Assembly (NCBI GenBank): GCA_009760855.2
Contig: WPIO01000153.1
Location: 446,001-510,000, forward strand
DNA from: Cristatella mucedo
Taxonomy: Eukaryota; Bryozoa; Phylactolaemata; Cristatellidae
Direction of reading: 5' to 3'
Length of the DNA stretch: 64,000 nt
Part shown: piece by piece, positions 36,340 to 47,460 of the stretch
How positions within the stretch are numbered: position 1 is the first letter of the stretch
How the letters are laid out: each line of letters opens with the position of its first letter
Made by a program: the position numbers and the translations under genes
Notes under the pieces: generated by a model
What the model was told of the DNA's origin: nothing
The model's input: the letters and a program-made list of their open reading frames with translations, nothing else
The model's database searches: none

Positions 36340-37290
36340 TTCTTGCTAGTCCTCCAGCTGCAAATTACCAATTCTGGCAATTATCTGTCGCCACCCAGGT
36401 GTCAAGTCATTGTTCAATTTAGATTGATCGGATCTTGTTTCGATTCAATTTTCAAAAATCGCCCGCTCCGTATAGTATCTCATTTTAAAATTAATTTAGC
36501 AGGTCTAAGTGACACCTCTCTTGCTAGATTTTTAGTACTAACTGATTCAATTTCTCTTACTGTTCACGAGCATGAACTCACTCACAAAATGGGCACACAC
36601 TTGATCAAATATTTTCTTTCCATTCCATGTTACCGTCTAAAACTGTAAATAAACTTTGCACGTCTAACCGCATTCAGACCTCATTCAGTTAGCAGTTTAT
36701 TACATCCTAAATATACAGAATCAATGGTAAATCGTGAAAACTAAAGATCCTTGATCTAAATCCTGCTTGCGAAAAAATAATTACCTCGCCACTACTGCTT
36801 ATATCTCCTCATGACCTGTCCTCGTGTTGGATTCTTACTGAAGGCTGATGCTCTTCACCCGAGCCTCCGACTACACGTACATTGTTGAGCCTCGCCCTTA
36901 TGAAGAGTGGTTTATTTCTGACAACAAACTAGCTCGATCTACTTGGCCAAAGCATGAGATATCATACGCAAGATCAGAACAAGTTGCCTATCTACAGGCA
37001 AACGGAGAACTGCTGCTAAACTATCGTAAACTAAAACTAAAATAAACAGTGTCAATCTATCGTGGCGAATGTCAAGTATGGCTTCAGTTAAAACAATGTC
37101 AAATCGCAGATTCACACCGTAATTGTGGCTGTCGATCAATAACCGTGTCCTTAATCACTCCCAGGTTAGCGCCTTACCTAGTGATCCGCATGGCTATCGC
37201 AAAGATCGCTTCGCCAGCTCTTTTCTTGTACTAGATAGGAAAGATCAGAGTCCTTATCAAATGTAACAACAGCATCCAGACTATTCTTCC
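36340..37290 (+). mobile_element. Old LINE endonuclease-linker fragment
   Basis: This is a decayed plus-strand fragment of a CR1/L2-type LINE. At 36535-36620 it reads ARFLVLTDSISLTVHEHELT, then HKM. One base of frameshift later comes GHTLDQI, matching the endonuclease motif (P)THK.GHTLD. At 36890-37040 it reads EEWFISDNKLARSTWPKHEI, which parallels DGLWFTADIKLARSSMRKLE in the copy at 12372-11995. Near 37160 a LPSDPHGYRKDRFASSF-like stretch precedes where the RT should begin. The family is related to the other copies but more divergent. Confidence 0.55.
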
Positions 37291-37436
37291 TGGGCAACAC
37301 TCTTACATGACTTGTTTCTCTCAATTCATTGCGCCACCTCAATTGCCCCCAGTCTCCAAATATAAGACTGTCCCAAATAATCCATCACTAATCCTTGGGC
37401 TCCCGCTTAACATGTTCACTTGCAATGACCAGGGTT

Positions 37437-37520
37437 GTTAGCTTGAGCCAGGAGGCATATTGGAAGCACTTGGACAGTGATTAAGTTCCATCAAGGTGCT
37501 ACGCAAATAATCGTATCATT
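37437..37520 (+). mobile_element. SINE-I 3' fragment
   Basis: This fragment has a B-box-like GCTTGAGCC, then AGGAGGCATATTGGAAGCAC and a tail GTGATTAAGTTC to AAGGTGCTACGCAAAT. The head is missing. Confidence 0.5.
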
Positions 37521-38550
37521 TGTTATGTTGGGGAGGGACACTCGTGGCAGGGTAAGGCAATTATCCGACATAGAGACCCTATTAAAAATATCCTACGTCC
37601 GGCATGGGTAGATCAGATGCCGTCACGGATGACCAAAGTATTGGTAATGCCTTCAGCCGTTGATTTCGTCCCAGCACCTTTCGAAGCGGTGCCTGTAGGC
37701 CTATCTTTAAGAAGATTCGGCTAGACTAAGAAAGCGTATGCAGGCATACTTTTACCTAGCTACCATGTAACTAGGTTTAAACACATTAAAACGAAACTAG
37801 AAAATAACCGCAAAGTCCCTAACTGCATAGTCATTAGGTTCGTGCGAGCCGCCCTCGGGTTTTTATGTAGGGTGACGCTTTTCTGTTTGTAACCAAGTGC
37901 GTTTTGACATGTTTCGCACACAGCGAAATTAACGTTCGTAGATCAAGTTACTTCAGAATGCTTTAGAAATCTATTCTGTTTCTTATTCTTATTCTTATTA
38001 TTATTCGCGGATGAATACAGAGTCTGGCGAGCAGCAGGAGTACTGAATAAAGGGTACTGGAGAGGCATCCACTGATTTGACGCCATATGCAATTAAAGTC
38101 GGGTGGCTGGGCTACTCTTGATCTTAGTAGGCTCGACTTTGGCTATACTATTTAGCCAAAAGCTGGCGGCTAACACGAGTGTCGACGAAATATGTTCAGA
38201 TAATGACCCGTCATTCTAGATTAGTCTACTAACATCGTGGAAATGATTTTAGCTGAGCCAATAGCAAGAGCATAGTATTCCACCCTTCGGTTGGCGCTAA
38301 GTGGACCCGTATAGGTTAGGTTAGTCTGTTTGTCTATATGCTTTAGTACTAATGAAGCGTGTTTTCTTTGAAAATAAATGCAAGAGATAATCTAATCCAG
38401 TCAGAAAAAATGATCTTTTAAGGGTCACGCGGAAGTGAGAAACCAGTTTATTCTACCAATATTTTGCTTTCAAGTGGTGGTACTACCTCTGAGATTAACA
38501 GGTCAATAGTTGAAGTATTGCACGCCTTTGTTCCTGTTGCAATAAGAACG

Positions 38551-38551
<1 letters not shown>

Positions 38552-38607
<56 letters not shown>

Positions 38608-38662
38608 ATACAATATACGTATGTATATATATATATACGTATATTGTATATATATATATATA
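38552..38662. repeat. (TA)n tract with palindromic core
   Basis: A (TA)n run, then ACAATATACAATATACGTAT and the mirror ATACGTATATTGTAT, then (TA)n. It is self-complementary and able to extrude a cruciform. Confidence 0.93.
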
Positions 38663-39074
38663 ACGATATATAAGATCGATATAGAAACCACTATAGCCCG
38701 TATAGCTTTGGCCCTCTAGATAAATGAGATGGTCGAGTTAGCCAACCTTTAACCTTAACCTTTTTGAACCTTTAAGAGCCGAAAGATTACATAAGCCGTA
38801 CAGGCGAAGGGAATTGCCTCGAAGTTGTCACCTTGTCTTTGCGTCTTGCTAAAAGAGCATCCCTATACAAAATACCGTTAGAAATAAAAATAAAGTATAC
38901 TAAAGAATTATAAAGCTTTAACTGCGGACCCATCTATGACTGCAGAATGCTGGATTTGCCTGCCCCTCTAAGATGAAGTCAAGTTTGTGCAGCTGCGTCG
39001 AACTCAATTTTTAGGCTAGGTCAAAAACCATGCATTTCCAACTTACTACGAACAAAAAAATCCTTATTACATAC

Positions 39075-39221
39075 CGTATATATACTTTGTGGCACTGAAT
39101 ACTTTAATTCCGGCTATACTTCCAGCTCCCGAGAGTTTAGCTACCATTCGCGGAGATGATCCACGCGATTTGTTGATGCGAAGGAGTTTTTTATAGTGGT
39201 CACTGGTGAAAATATAGTCTC
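39075..39221 (-). CDS. LRP-like YWTD propeller B, exon type 4
   Basis: This exon is 147 nt, phase 1-1. The acceptor is GCCATTGCAG|GAGA and the donor is ATACG|GTATGT. It encodes GDYIFTSDHYKKLLRINKSR followed by MVAKLSGAGSIAGIKVFSAT. The YWTD position reads FTSD, so the signature is eroded, while the flanking GDYIF and RIN strands are conserved. It closely resembles the type 4 exon of propeller C (RINKS/T and the IAGIKV/ITGIKV end). The four propeller-B exons sum to 813 nt, or 271 residues. It is too short for the usual ORF cut-off and was found by aligning against 14267-14419. Confidence 0.84.
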
Positions 39222-39516
39222 CTGCAATGGCAAATGTTCAGCAGTTTAAGGAGAGAGCATCATTTATGATTAATCAAAGTAGAGCTGATAGCTAAAAACC
39301 TGAAATATTTCTTGATAAATAAATCCTAAATATAATTAGAGAAAGTGAGAAGGTGCGAGAAATTCTAATTCTGCAGCGATTATGGTTGACAAATAAAAGA
39401 AGAAGAAAGTAAAGTCCCGTTTTTCTTAGCATTTAGCATATTTTTGTATGGTACTTTTCACATGACGTTCAACTATACATTTGTTGTGTGAAAGAATGAT
39501 TTTACTGTCAACTTAC
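39222..39516. other. Short intron (295 bp) in propeller B
   Basis: This is the only short intron in the gene, GTAAGT to TTGCAG on the minus strand. No repeats were seen. Confidence 0.85.
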
Positions 39517-39773
39517 CATGGATATCTAAACCACGTATGTTCAACTTTGGAAAACGTGGATTAACTGGGAATACAATATATCTGCCGTTGCCATCGTAGT
39601 CAGTCACTTCAATTTTGTCCAAGTTTGTCCAGTACAGTTTTTCTGTGAGAAGCTCAGCTACGACACCATCAGGCCACGACAACCCTGCGTCAACTATCAC
39701 TTTCCGTTCAGTTCCATCAAAATTAGCTCTTTCGATTCTTTTTTTGCTGCCCAAATCGGTCCAAAAAACATAT
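39517..39773 (-). CDS. LRP-like YWTD propeller B, exon type 3
   Basis: This exon is 257 nt, phase 2 in and phase 1 out. The acceptor is CAATTTTGTAG|ATAT and the donor is CCATG|GTAAGT. It encodes GYVFWTDLGSKKRIERANFD, then GTERKVIVDAGLSWPDGVVA. A second blade follows: EKLYWTNLDKIEVTDYDGNG, ending in RGLDIHG. The RIERANFDGTERKV run is among the clearest LRP signatures in the window. It is only 295 bp upstream of the next exon, the one short intron in the gene. Confidence 0.91.
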
Positions 39774-42696
39774 CTACAAAATTGACTTATATTCCTAGTG
39801 TCGTTTCATGATATGCCATATGAAGTATGTTTTGTAAATAAGAAAAGAAAATATGCAACTTCTGCATATATATGAATCACGTGTCTGTTTTTAGCCGTAA
39901 CAACTTTTATTCTTCTTCGATTTTAACTTACCCAGGGCGTGTTTCAAAGAACAAACTTTGTGTCATACTGCTGGACTATTATAGCCAATGGATCAGCAAA
40001 AAAGATCTTCTAGGTTAGCAACGCTAATTTCAAATTAAGGATTGCTTTCCTTGGTCTGCTTACGCTTTAATTAATCAGGCATTCCATTGAGTGCCAGACA
40101 TAAAAAGACCAAGATTAATTTTATTTAGCGATATTAAAATAAGGATAAAAACAATGCTAGGTGTTGACGCAATCATCTCTCTTCGCTACACCAATGTGCT
40201 ACATAAATGGGCACTGAAAAAAGTCCAATCAGGGATCGTAGAACAGAATAGTTTAACAATTGACAATTACAATTAATTACCAATCAATTAACGATTCGTG
40301 GTAAAACAACTGAAAATGCACTGAATCGGTGCCTTAGCCTAACTCTGATAAGAAGTTGTAAAATAGAACCTGAAGCAACATAGTTATTGAATATCTGTGC
40401 AGTTGAGTGATAAAATGTCTATCGGACTTTAAGTCTACTGCGTTTATTACCCACTGGGCTGTTGTATTTCGCTGTTCCATAATTTCTGTCTACAAAAGGC
40501 TGCTTCGTTAGTACGTAATGCCAAGCAGCGAAATAAATTTAATGAATTCTTCCTTTGCTGCTCTGCAGGTAGCTGGGATTTTAAATAGAGTGGAACATTC
40601 ATTTGAGTTGATACTTTGTGAGCGACTCTTTAGCACCGACGAAGATCAGGCTCGTAGAAATTGTACATGCCTATTGAATAGACCGGCTATATACAATAAA
40701 ACCCTATACATAACCGGCTATATAACTTGATTTTAGCGGTTTCCACTGAACGACTACATCTGGATCCAATGCTGGTGCTCATTAAGCACCGTGTTTGCAT
40801 TGCTAAACACATAATTGTTTGATCGAATCGCAATCGCGTTGCACAAATGAATCACAGCGAAGCACCTAACCGGGCTGGTGAGTGTGCACATGCAGTGTAA
40901 ACATGCTTGAAGTTAGTGAACTATATTCAGACATGGGTTGCACGAGCTATGAATTGAATTGGTCGTATTATTAAGCCATAATGGCCCGTCAGGTAAGGCG
41001 GTTGCTTTTCAAGACCTCTGTCCTGAGATCGTGGATTCAAATCCTGCGGTGGGCGATCCTTTATTGGCAATGCAAGTGGTAGTGATAGCCTTAAGAAGTC
41101 TTCTGCCGCTGTTCAGAAGAGACTGTTCAATCAGCTGACAAATCAGCTGAAATTTTCTTGTTTCTATTTTCATCGGAAGCAGCGTGTGGCAGCCACTAAG
41201 ACAGTGCAGACCGGGCGCCTGTTAAGACATCACCGGTAGCTCTAAAGCTGCCTCTGCTGTATGATCGACCCCAGACTTCAGCTGACCAATAGCTCCGCAC
41301 GATTAACCGTTGCTTGGACAATGAACTAGATAAAATAGCAAAGTGTTTTAAAAAGACCCGTAGACCGGCTCAGGCTCTAAAAAGCGTTTCTACTAATGAG
41401 CATCATTTAGTTAGGGGGATGCAACTATCTAGTCTCAGCTACTCAGTTTACTAATTGATGCTCTCCGCACACTGTTTAATACTGGTTTCTCTTTAATGAC
41501 TGCTTAGGGTTGATCGTTAGCAGAGACTCCTGCTGCGAATCTGTTCAACGGAGGCCGATAGCATTATAATGACAAGCTTATCATAAGCAAAGCTCAATGC
41601 ACACTCTTCTAGAAATCATCTTAATTTTAAATGAAATTCTCAGTGGACGGTGCTTAATCTCTTAAACCGAAAACTAAAGTAAAATGTTAACTTGCACGAT
41701 GCTAAATCGAAAGGTAGACCTCTCGAGGATTATCAATTTGTATCAGCATATCTGCCTGATTTCATAGGGCCTGAAGATATATCTCTTATAGAATACGCCA
41801 CCTGTCGCATTTGTGTTGGATGAATCTTCGGCTATAACATTTTTCTATTCCATTTGAGTATTTTACAACATGTATTCACTTTTATTTCAGTAGCTCGCTT
41901 AAGAATAAGAGATCCTGTGTGCAAGCAACTTCTACTCCATTTGGTAACCCATTCTGCAGCTGCTCGACTTTGAGCCATAAGCTAGTCATGTTATTATTGT
42001 TGCCTAAATAGACGCACAGGTAAGCAGCCAGATTAATTACTGATTTGAATTAGCTGATAGAAAATACAAACAGAGCATTCTATTTTGAATTAGATTCGTT
42101 GTAACCTTCTTTTCTAGTATTCTGCTAGGGCTAAAATTATCACACTTTATTTCTGCAGCAGCTAAGAACTTAATCATGAGAGCTCTTCTATTTTTTGATA
42201 AATAAAGATACTTGATTTACACTTTCCTTCACTTTAAAGGGCCTCGAACCGAATCATTGTGTAGTCAAAATATTTCTCCAAGCCACATTTTGAATTTTTA
42301 ATTGCTACTATTTTAAGGTCATACAAGAGAAATGTAGCTCAAATGTAGCTAGTAAAGAAAGGGAACGATGGAGAAAATTCTAAGGAATATATAGCAAGTT
42401 TATGAATTATTATTAAGAAGAATTTATGCTAGAAATAATTTGGAACATGAGGCACATTGCCTCGTTTCTTTAAACAAGATTTCTGCAGCTAATGCAGCCG
42501 GATATTTCCTAAAGCCTTATTTACCGGCTTGCTTAAATTTCCACATGATTGTGATACCATAATCTCCAAGATTATAATCTAAGGACAGCACGACCAATAA
42601 TTTTAGTAAGTTTAGATATTTTGGCCACCGATTGGTTTTTTGGCTAAAAGAAAACTATTTGACGGTAAAGCAAAGCCATGAAAACGCATTAGTTAC
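39774..42696. other. Intron within propeller B (type 2 to type 3)
   Basis: This intron contains the most complete SINE-II copy (40973-41170). Otherwise it is AT-rich with nothing recognisable. Confidence 0.6.
40973..41170 (+). mobile_element. SINE-II copy, most complete
   Basis: This copy has head AAGCCATAATGGCCCGTCAG with GTAAGGCGGTTGC, and B box GTGGATTCAAATCCTGC. The body is GGTGGGCGATCCTTTATTGG, GTAGTGATAGCCTTAAG, AGTCTTCTGCCGCTGTTCAG. The 3' part contains CAGCTGA twice and a pyrimidine-rich end (TTTTCTTGTTTCTATTTT). Confidence 0.8.
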
Positions 42697-42895
42697 CCTT
42701 TCATCGGATCTAGAGTTATAGCTGTTGGTTTATCCAGATCGTCATCAGCTAGGACTCTCCGTGACGTGCCAATTAGTTGTGCAACTCCAATGGTCGGATT
42801 TTGTCGGCTTCCATAATCGGTCCAGTAAATTTTCCTTGAAATCCAGTCGACTGCAATTCCTCGTGGGCTGGACGCATTAATGATAACTTCCTGCT
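42697..42895 (-). CDS. LRP-like YWTD propeller B, exon type 2
   Basis: This exon is 199 nt, phase 1 in and phase 2 out. The acceptor is TTGCTCTCTAG|AGCA and the donor is AAAGG|GTAACT. It encodes EQEVIINASSPRGIAVDW, then the blade ISRKIYWTDYGSRQNPTIGV. It continues with IGTSRRVLADDDLDKPTAI and ends TLDPMKG. The P.GIAVDW...IYWTDYGS core is the standard class B motif. A short insertion (RQNPT) between YWTD and the next strand is matched in the propeller-C counterpart at 23802-24003. It joins 39517-39773 through GG plus A, giving G. Confidence 0.89.
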
Positions 42896-43689
42896 CTAGA
42901 GAGCAAAGGATAATTAGTAAAGGAGATTTGATTAGTTTTTTTTAGCAAATATGCTGTTTTACGAAAACGAACGCAGCTGTAATGAAATGAAAACACTTTC
43001 GTGTTATCGCACAGCAATTTGCTTTATGGATAAATGATGGATGATCGCATTGTTGTATACATTCAGGCGACTGATGCAGCTGATCGTTTTATCTGTAGAG
43101 TATTCAAATCACACCAGGCTAAACAAGCAACCGAATTATCGTCCCAGTAAGTATGCATTGTGAATGAAAAGAATAGGGCTAGGTTGTTATCAAACCAGTC
43201 CTCCTGAAGAAGCAGATAAAATGACAGGTCTTTGAGTGCTCTCTGAAAGTAGAGGGACCGGTGAGAGTGACCTTGCGACCTTGCTCACTCTTGATGATAC
43301 CACTGGGTTTAAGGGGATTAAGGTAGAGCAGATGCATGGCAGGGCTGAAGAAATTATGCGAAGTCTAGAGACCCGAGGTCACAACTTGATGATCAAGAGC
43401 TCACGTTCGAGACGACGGAAAAGGGTGGCTGACAATTTGCTCTCTGACCCGAGGATGCGATGAATGCGATGTCGTTCCTCGACCCGTGCTGGTTATTAGC
43501 ACACATCGGCAATGACAGTGTTTTAGATCTCATACAAAATAGGAATTATTCTGCTCTATCTAGAGCTCATAAAAAAACAGAAGGTAGGCCGTCGCGAGTA
43601 AAGTAGTTCCCACTTTATTCCTAGGTCTTAGCATAGTGGTGAGCAGTGCCCTTTTGTCATGACATAGGTCATTAGTCAGCCTCAGAAAA

Positions 43690-45025
43690 TCATTCTCTGT
43701 ATAGGCACTTCGCATTTACTGCAAAGAAAGCACAATAAAAATTGTTAGTGGTAGCATGCTTGATAAACAAAATGAAAAAGATGGTCAGGTGCGACATGCA
43801 CAGGGTCAGCATGCAATTATGGTTAGTGGCAGCATGCTCAGTGTCAGCATGCATAAGCACATAGAGGTCAAATCTCAGCGACCAACTAATTGCTGGGATA
43901 AATAAATGCGTTTTCAGTTTATTTTGAAATGTGGTCAAGTGATGAGATGTTACACAAGTTGGGAGTGAGTTCCAGGATATGAATGCACACGAACTAAAGG
44001 CAAGATCTCCAAGGGATTTAAAGTACGTACGAGGTATATCTTCGCAGTTTGATTTCAAAAAGCAGGTGGTACGATTCTTTTGCCTGGCGGGGAAGTGATC
44101 TGATAAGTAGGCTAGAGCTAAATAATGCAGAGGCCTAAAAGTGAGTGACAACAAATTTGAATTTGATGCGTTGCTCTACTAGGAGCCAGTGCAGGTCAGA
44201 GAGGAGTGGTGATATATTCAACTGCGATACTCACAACAGACAAGCCTCTTTGTAGAGGTGTGCACCAGCCGTAAGCGCCTGATTGCACATGCCAGTAGAC
44301 CAGTAAGCAGTGAGTTACATAAGTCAAAGCGGAATGTCACAAATGCACGGAACATCTTAGATTTGGTATCCCTGCCTAAACAAGCGCGAATTTTAGCAAT
44401 GCTGTTTAGCTGAAAGTAGGCTGACTTGATAGTGGAGCTGATGTGGTCATCTAATGAAATGAATCACTTTGAAACATGACACAGATATTGAGTGCAGATT
44501 TAACAGAAAATACGCTGGCAAAGCCAATTTTGAGTATTAGTCTTTCTAATTTCTGAATCACGCTTAGTTTTTCCATAACTAGCAAGTTGGTTTTATCATC
44601 ATTCAATTTAAGAAAATTTGTTGCCATTCATTTGGGGATGCCTTCAATACATGCAGCAAGTTAGTTTAGAGAATTTGACGTGCTGGAGGGCTGGGAGTGA
44701 TCAAAGCAATGGTTCAAATGAATACCATCCACATAGAAGTTAAAGCCTAGATTGTGCTTGGCAATCACATCGGCAAGAAGGAGAGCATAAACCGTGATAA
44801 CAATGGAACCAAGTACGGAGCACTGAGGTACCCCATATTTCAGAGGTTCCTTGGATGATCTTGGTCTATTCACATCAATACTCTAGAGTCTCCCACTGAG
44901 ATAAGATATGAAACATTGCAGTGCAGTGCCAGTGATGCCAAGGCGAGATGAGAGGAGCTCAAGAAGCACTTGGTGCTCGATAGTGTAGAAAGCTGCCGAG
45001 CAGGTCGAGCAAACGAGTCTTGCAG
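43690..45025 (-). mobile_element. LINE copy, degenerate RT to 3' UTR
   Basis: This is a minus-strand, heavily decayed copy. It includes an RT part near 44873-44661 (LKYGVPQCSVLGSIV, ADVIAKHNLGFNFYVDG, where the catalytic YADD reads YVDG). The C-terminus is at 44154-43900 (LTFRPLHYLALAYLSD) and the 3' UTR runs to about 43690. It has many stops and shifts and no intact tail. Its RT end stops at about 45025 in GC-richer unclassified DNA. Confidence 0.82.
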
Positions 45026-46091
45026 CCGTCGATCATTTATCTCTCGTTACAAGCGGCGTTGATAGCCGTTAATGCTCTCTCGCCTCAAAGGAGGCTTTTC
45101 ATCCGATAACCTTTAACTTTTAACTCCGTCCGCGTCTGGTTCACGCAGTGCTAGGAGCGCTGTCTGACCTATGCAGAACTTCCTTTCCAAAATGAAGTTA
45201 CGTACAAGCGTCGATTAAGAAATTCGATAGAGCGAAGACCTATTTAAAGCATGTCTGCTTGTTCGCTTGTCGCTAGAGTAGAGCTTTTTGGTAGATAATG
45301 AAGTTTTACTGCAGGCTTCTGGCGGAGCCGAAGATATTAGGATACATCGAGTCGTTGCACGAGACGTATCTGGTAAGCTGGGTAGGATGGTGCGTGAGGT
45401 AAATAACCCGAGGCTTCGGAATACACGTATAGCCTACGTTTTGGATAGGGCCTTGAAATATTTTGGGCATAGGTGCTCTAAATGCTTCATCGCTCGGCTA
45501 TCTTTGAAACATCTACTCGCAAAAGTGACGAATAAAAAGTTCATTGGTCGATCTTCAACGCTCAGGCTTCCAATGTACCTACGTGTGAATTTTCTCACGC
45601 TCTGACTTACACAATTACAAACTATTTTAACTCTAATTTACTAATTGATTAATAAACTACTAAACAATAAGTGACACGAGCTTAAGTCGTGGTCTAGCAG
45701 CATTTGTGTGGAAATGCCAACTGTATCTGTATCTATTGCTACTACCGGAGAGGCGTGAAATTAATAGCTAGTGTACTTATTTTTACCGCAGAATATCAAG
45801 AGAGAGAGGTGAATTCTAGAAAATAAAGAAATCTTTAAAATATTGCCAATTACATTTGGCTAAAATAAAGTCGTTAAGTCAAAAAGAATTTGGAACCAAA
45901 CGTGCAGCGCTCAAGTGCAGCAAGCTTCGGAATGAGGATCGAGGTCAGAGGGCAAGCCCAGAATATGCTCATCAAACGTCTAGTCGCAATCGCCGTCGGT
46001 CACAACTCCTTAGGCCTGTTTCCCCGCGCTTGTATTCAGCGACCCGTAGATGAGAAGCGCGAATAAGCAGAGGAGTGCTAATGGGGAAGCT

Positions 46092-46372
46092 AATGCGGAA
46101 GGAGGATAGGAATGCGGAAGGAGGATAGGAATGCGGAAGGAGGATAGGAATGCGGAAGGAGGATAGGAATGCGGAAGGAGGATAGGAATGCGGAAGGAGG
46201 ATAGGAATGCGGAAGGAGGATAGGAATGCGGAAGGAGGATAGGAATGCGGAAGGAGGATAGGAATGCGGAAGGAGGATAGGAATGCGGAAGGAGGATAGG
46301 AATGCGGAAGCTAATGCGGAAGGAGGATAGGAATGCAGAAGCTAATGCGGAAGGAGGATAGGAATGCGGAAG
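46092..46372 (+). repeat. 19-bp minisatellite
   Basis: Eleven head-to-tail copies of AATGCGGAAGGAGGATAGG run from 46092 to 46300, essentially identical. Two more full units are separated by 12-bp AATGC(G/A)GAAGCT spacers out to 46372. On the gene strand the array is pyrimidine-rich and lies about 120 nt after the donor of exon 46496-46705. The near-perfect identity suggests recent expansion. Confidence 0.95.
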
Positions 46373-46495
46373 CTAATGAATCTACTGCGGAATGCGGGTA
46401 GGAGGAAGCTAATACGGCACCTGCGGTAGGTTTTAGAAGCTGGCTGTTCTCGTTGTAAAGCTCACAAAGAACATCGAAGCAAGCCAATGACGCAC

Positions 46496-46705
46496 CGCAG
46501 CTGAGAGGCCGGCACCGGGAGATCGCGTGATGGTTGAGGTCGGTCCAGTAAATAAATTCCTCCACTGGATCATAGCTCACCGCCGTTAAATTGCAACCAG
46601 GCTGAGCGAAAATTCGTTCCGTGGTTCGTAATGCTCTATTCACGTCGTTTGCCGATAGAATGCGCATATCTTCAGTTATAGAGACAATAATAACATTGTA
46701 TGCTC
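46496..46705 (-). CDS. LRP-like YWTD propeller B, exon type 1
   Basis: This exon opens the next propeller. It is 210 nt, phase 1-1, with acceptor AAATTATTTTTAG|GAGC and donor CTGCG|GTGCGT, a weaker donor. It begins with the entry strand AYNVIIVSITEDMRILSAND. It then carries VSYDPVEEFIYWTD and DLNHHAISRCRPLSC. Where exons of propellers A and D have RA(K/R)LDGSG, this one has a cysteine pair, CRPLSC. Propeller C shares that replacement. A 19-bp minisatellite (46092-46372) begins about 120 nt downstream in the intron. It joins 42697-42895 through G plus AG, giving E. Confidence 0.88.
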
Positions 46706-47114
46706 CTAAAAATAATTTTGAAATTATTTCACTTTTCCGATGAACCTCTGCTCAGATTGCGTTCCTGCAAAATTTATATTGCATTTGCATTGTATGAATT
46801 GAATGCACCCGCAGCTGTCATCAACCGCATATTACCTATTTGCAGGTTTACACGTTACTTTAACACCAGCTGTTTACTTAAACCGACAATTATTCAATTG
46901 TTTAAATCCATTAAAAAACTGTAAGGCATAAATAAAGATCTGAAGACAGAATCTGGTTTCCGCTAAAACATTCAGAGAGATATGAAATGGTCAGCAATCC
47001 GAAATCAAAATTTTTTCCCCCAAGTATTTCGAAAATTCATTTAGCGGCTGAGAAAGAAAGCATTAAGCTTCCACCGCGAAACGAGCTGCTGCTACTACTG
47101 CACTTTACCATTAG

Positions 47115-47225
47115 AAGGTGGTGTTATGCTCAAAAGGTATCCTAAGGCTTTAAGTTGGTGTTGTGCTTAAAAGATATCTTAATGCTTTAAGGTGGTGTTC
47201 TGTTCAATAGGTGTCCCTGGACTCT
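47115..47225. repeat. 37-bp tandem repeat, three copies
   Basis: AAGGTGGTGTTATGCTCAAA plus AGGTATCCTAAGGCTTT recurs with changes at 47115, 47152 and 47189. Confidence 0.8.
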
Positions 47226-47394
47226 CCATTAGACATGATGGACCAATGCGAGTAATATATGTAAAATTATGCCGCAGACATATTTGGGATGCCTCAATTA
47301 GATTAAAGTTAATTTTCTTTGCCCAGTTATATTAAAGCTTGATGCTTGCGAATCTTACCACAGATCGTGTGATCATGCGTTCTAGAAAAGCATC

Positions 47395-47460
47395 TGTAAA
47401 GTGACCAGAAAGAGATTCAGTTCTCTGAGGGCACTATACAAACGCTTATGATTATTATAC
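47395..47460 (+). mobile_element. LINE/SINE-I tail remnant
   Basis: This remnant contains only the GAAAGAGATTCAGTTCTCTG hairpin core and GAGGGCACTATACAAA, followed by ATTATTAT. Confidence 0.6.

Larger units (their letters stand above)
27585..39074. other. Intron between propellers B and C
   Basis: This 11.5-kb intron holds the 28-bp repeats, twin 41-bp hairpins, the rearranged LINE, the GC-rich island with foldback, a LINE 3' end, an old LINE fragment, a SINE-I remnant and (TA)n. No EGF-like exon was seen. The stretches 28900-30320 and 34990-36230 show nothing recognisable. Confidence 0.6.
42896..46495. other. Intron within propeller B (type 1 to type 2)
   Basis: This intron contains the degenerate LINE 43690-45025, a GC-richer patch at 45000-45600 and the 19-bp minisatellite. 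The patch carries a 105-codon plus-strand open frame (45288-45605) of unknown nature. Confidence 0.6.

Noticed and set aside
36241-36648. 135-codon plus-strand open frame as a host protein
   Set aside because: Its C-terminal part is a frameshifted LINE endonuclease motif and its N-terminal part crosses a TA repeat.
45288-45605. 105-codon plus-strand open frame as a host gene
   Set aside because: No recognisable domain, no clear splice sites or initiation context; in a GC-richer patch next to a decayed LINE. Left as unknown.
46092-46372. CRISPR-like array
   Set aside because: Units are contiguous 19-bp tandem copies without unique spacers, in a eukaryotic intron.
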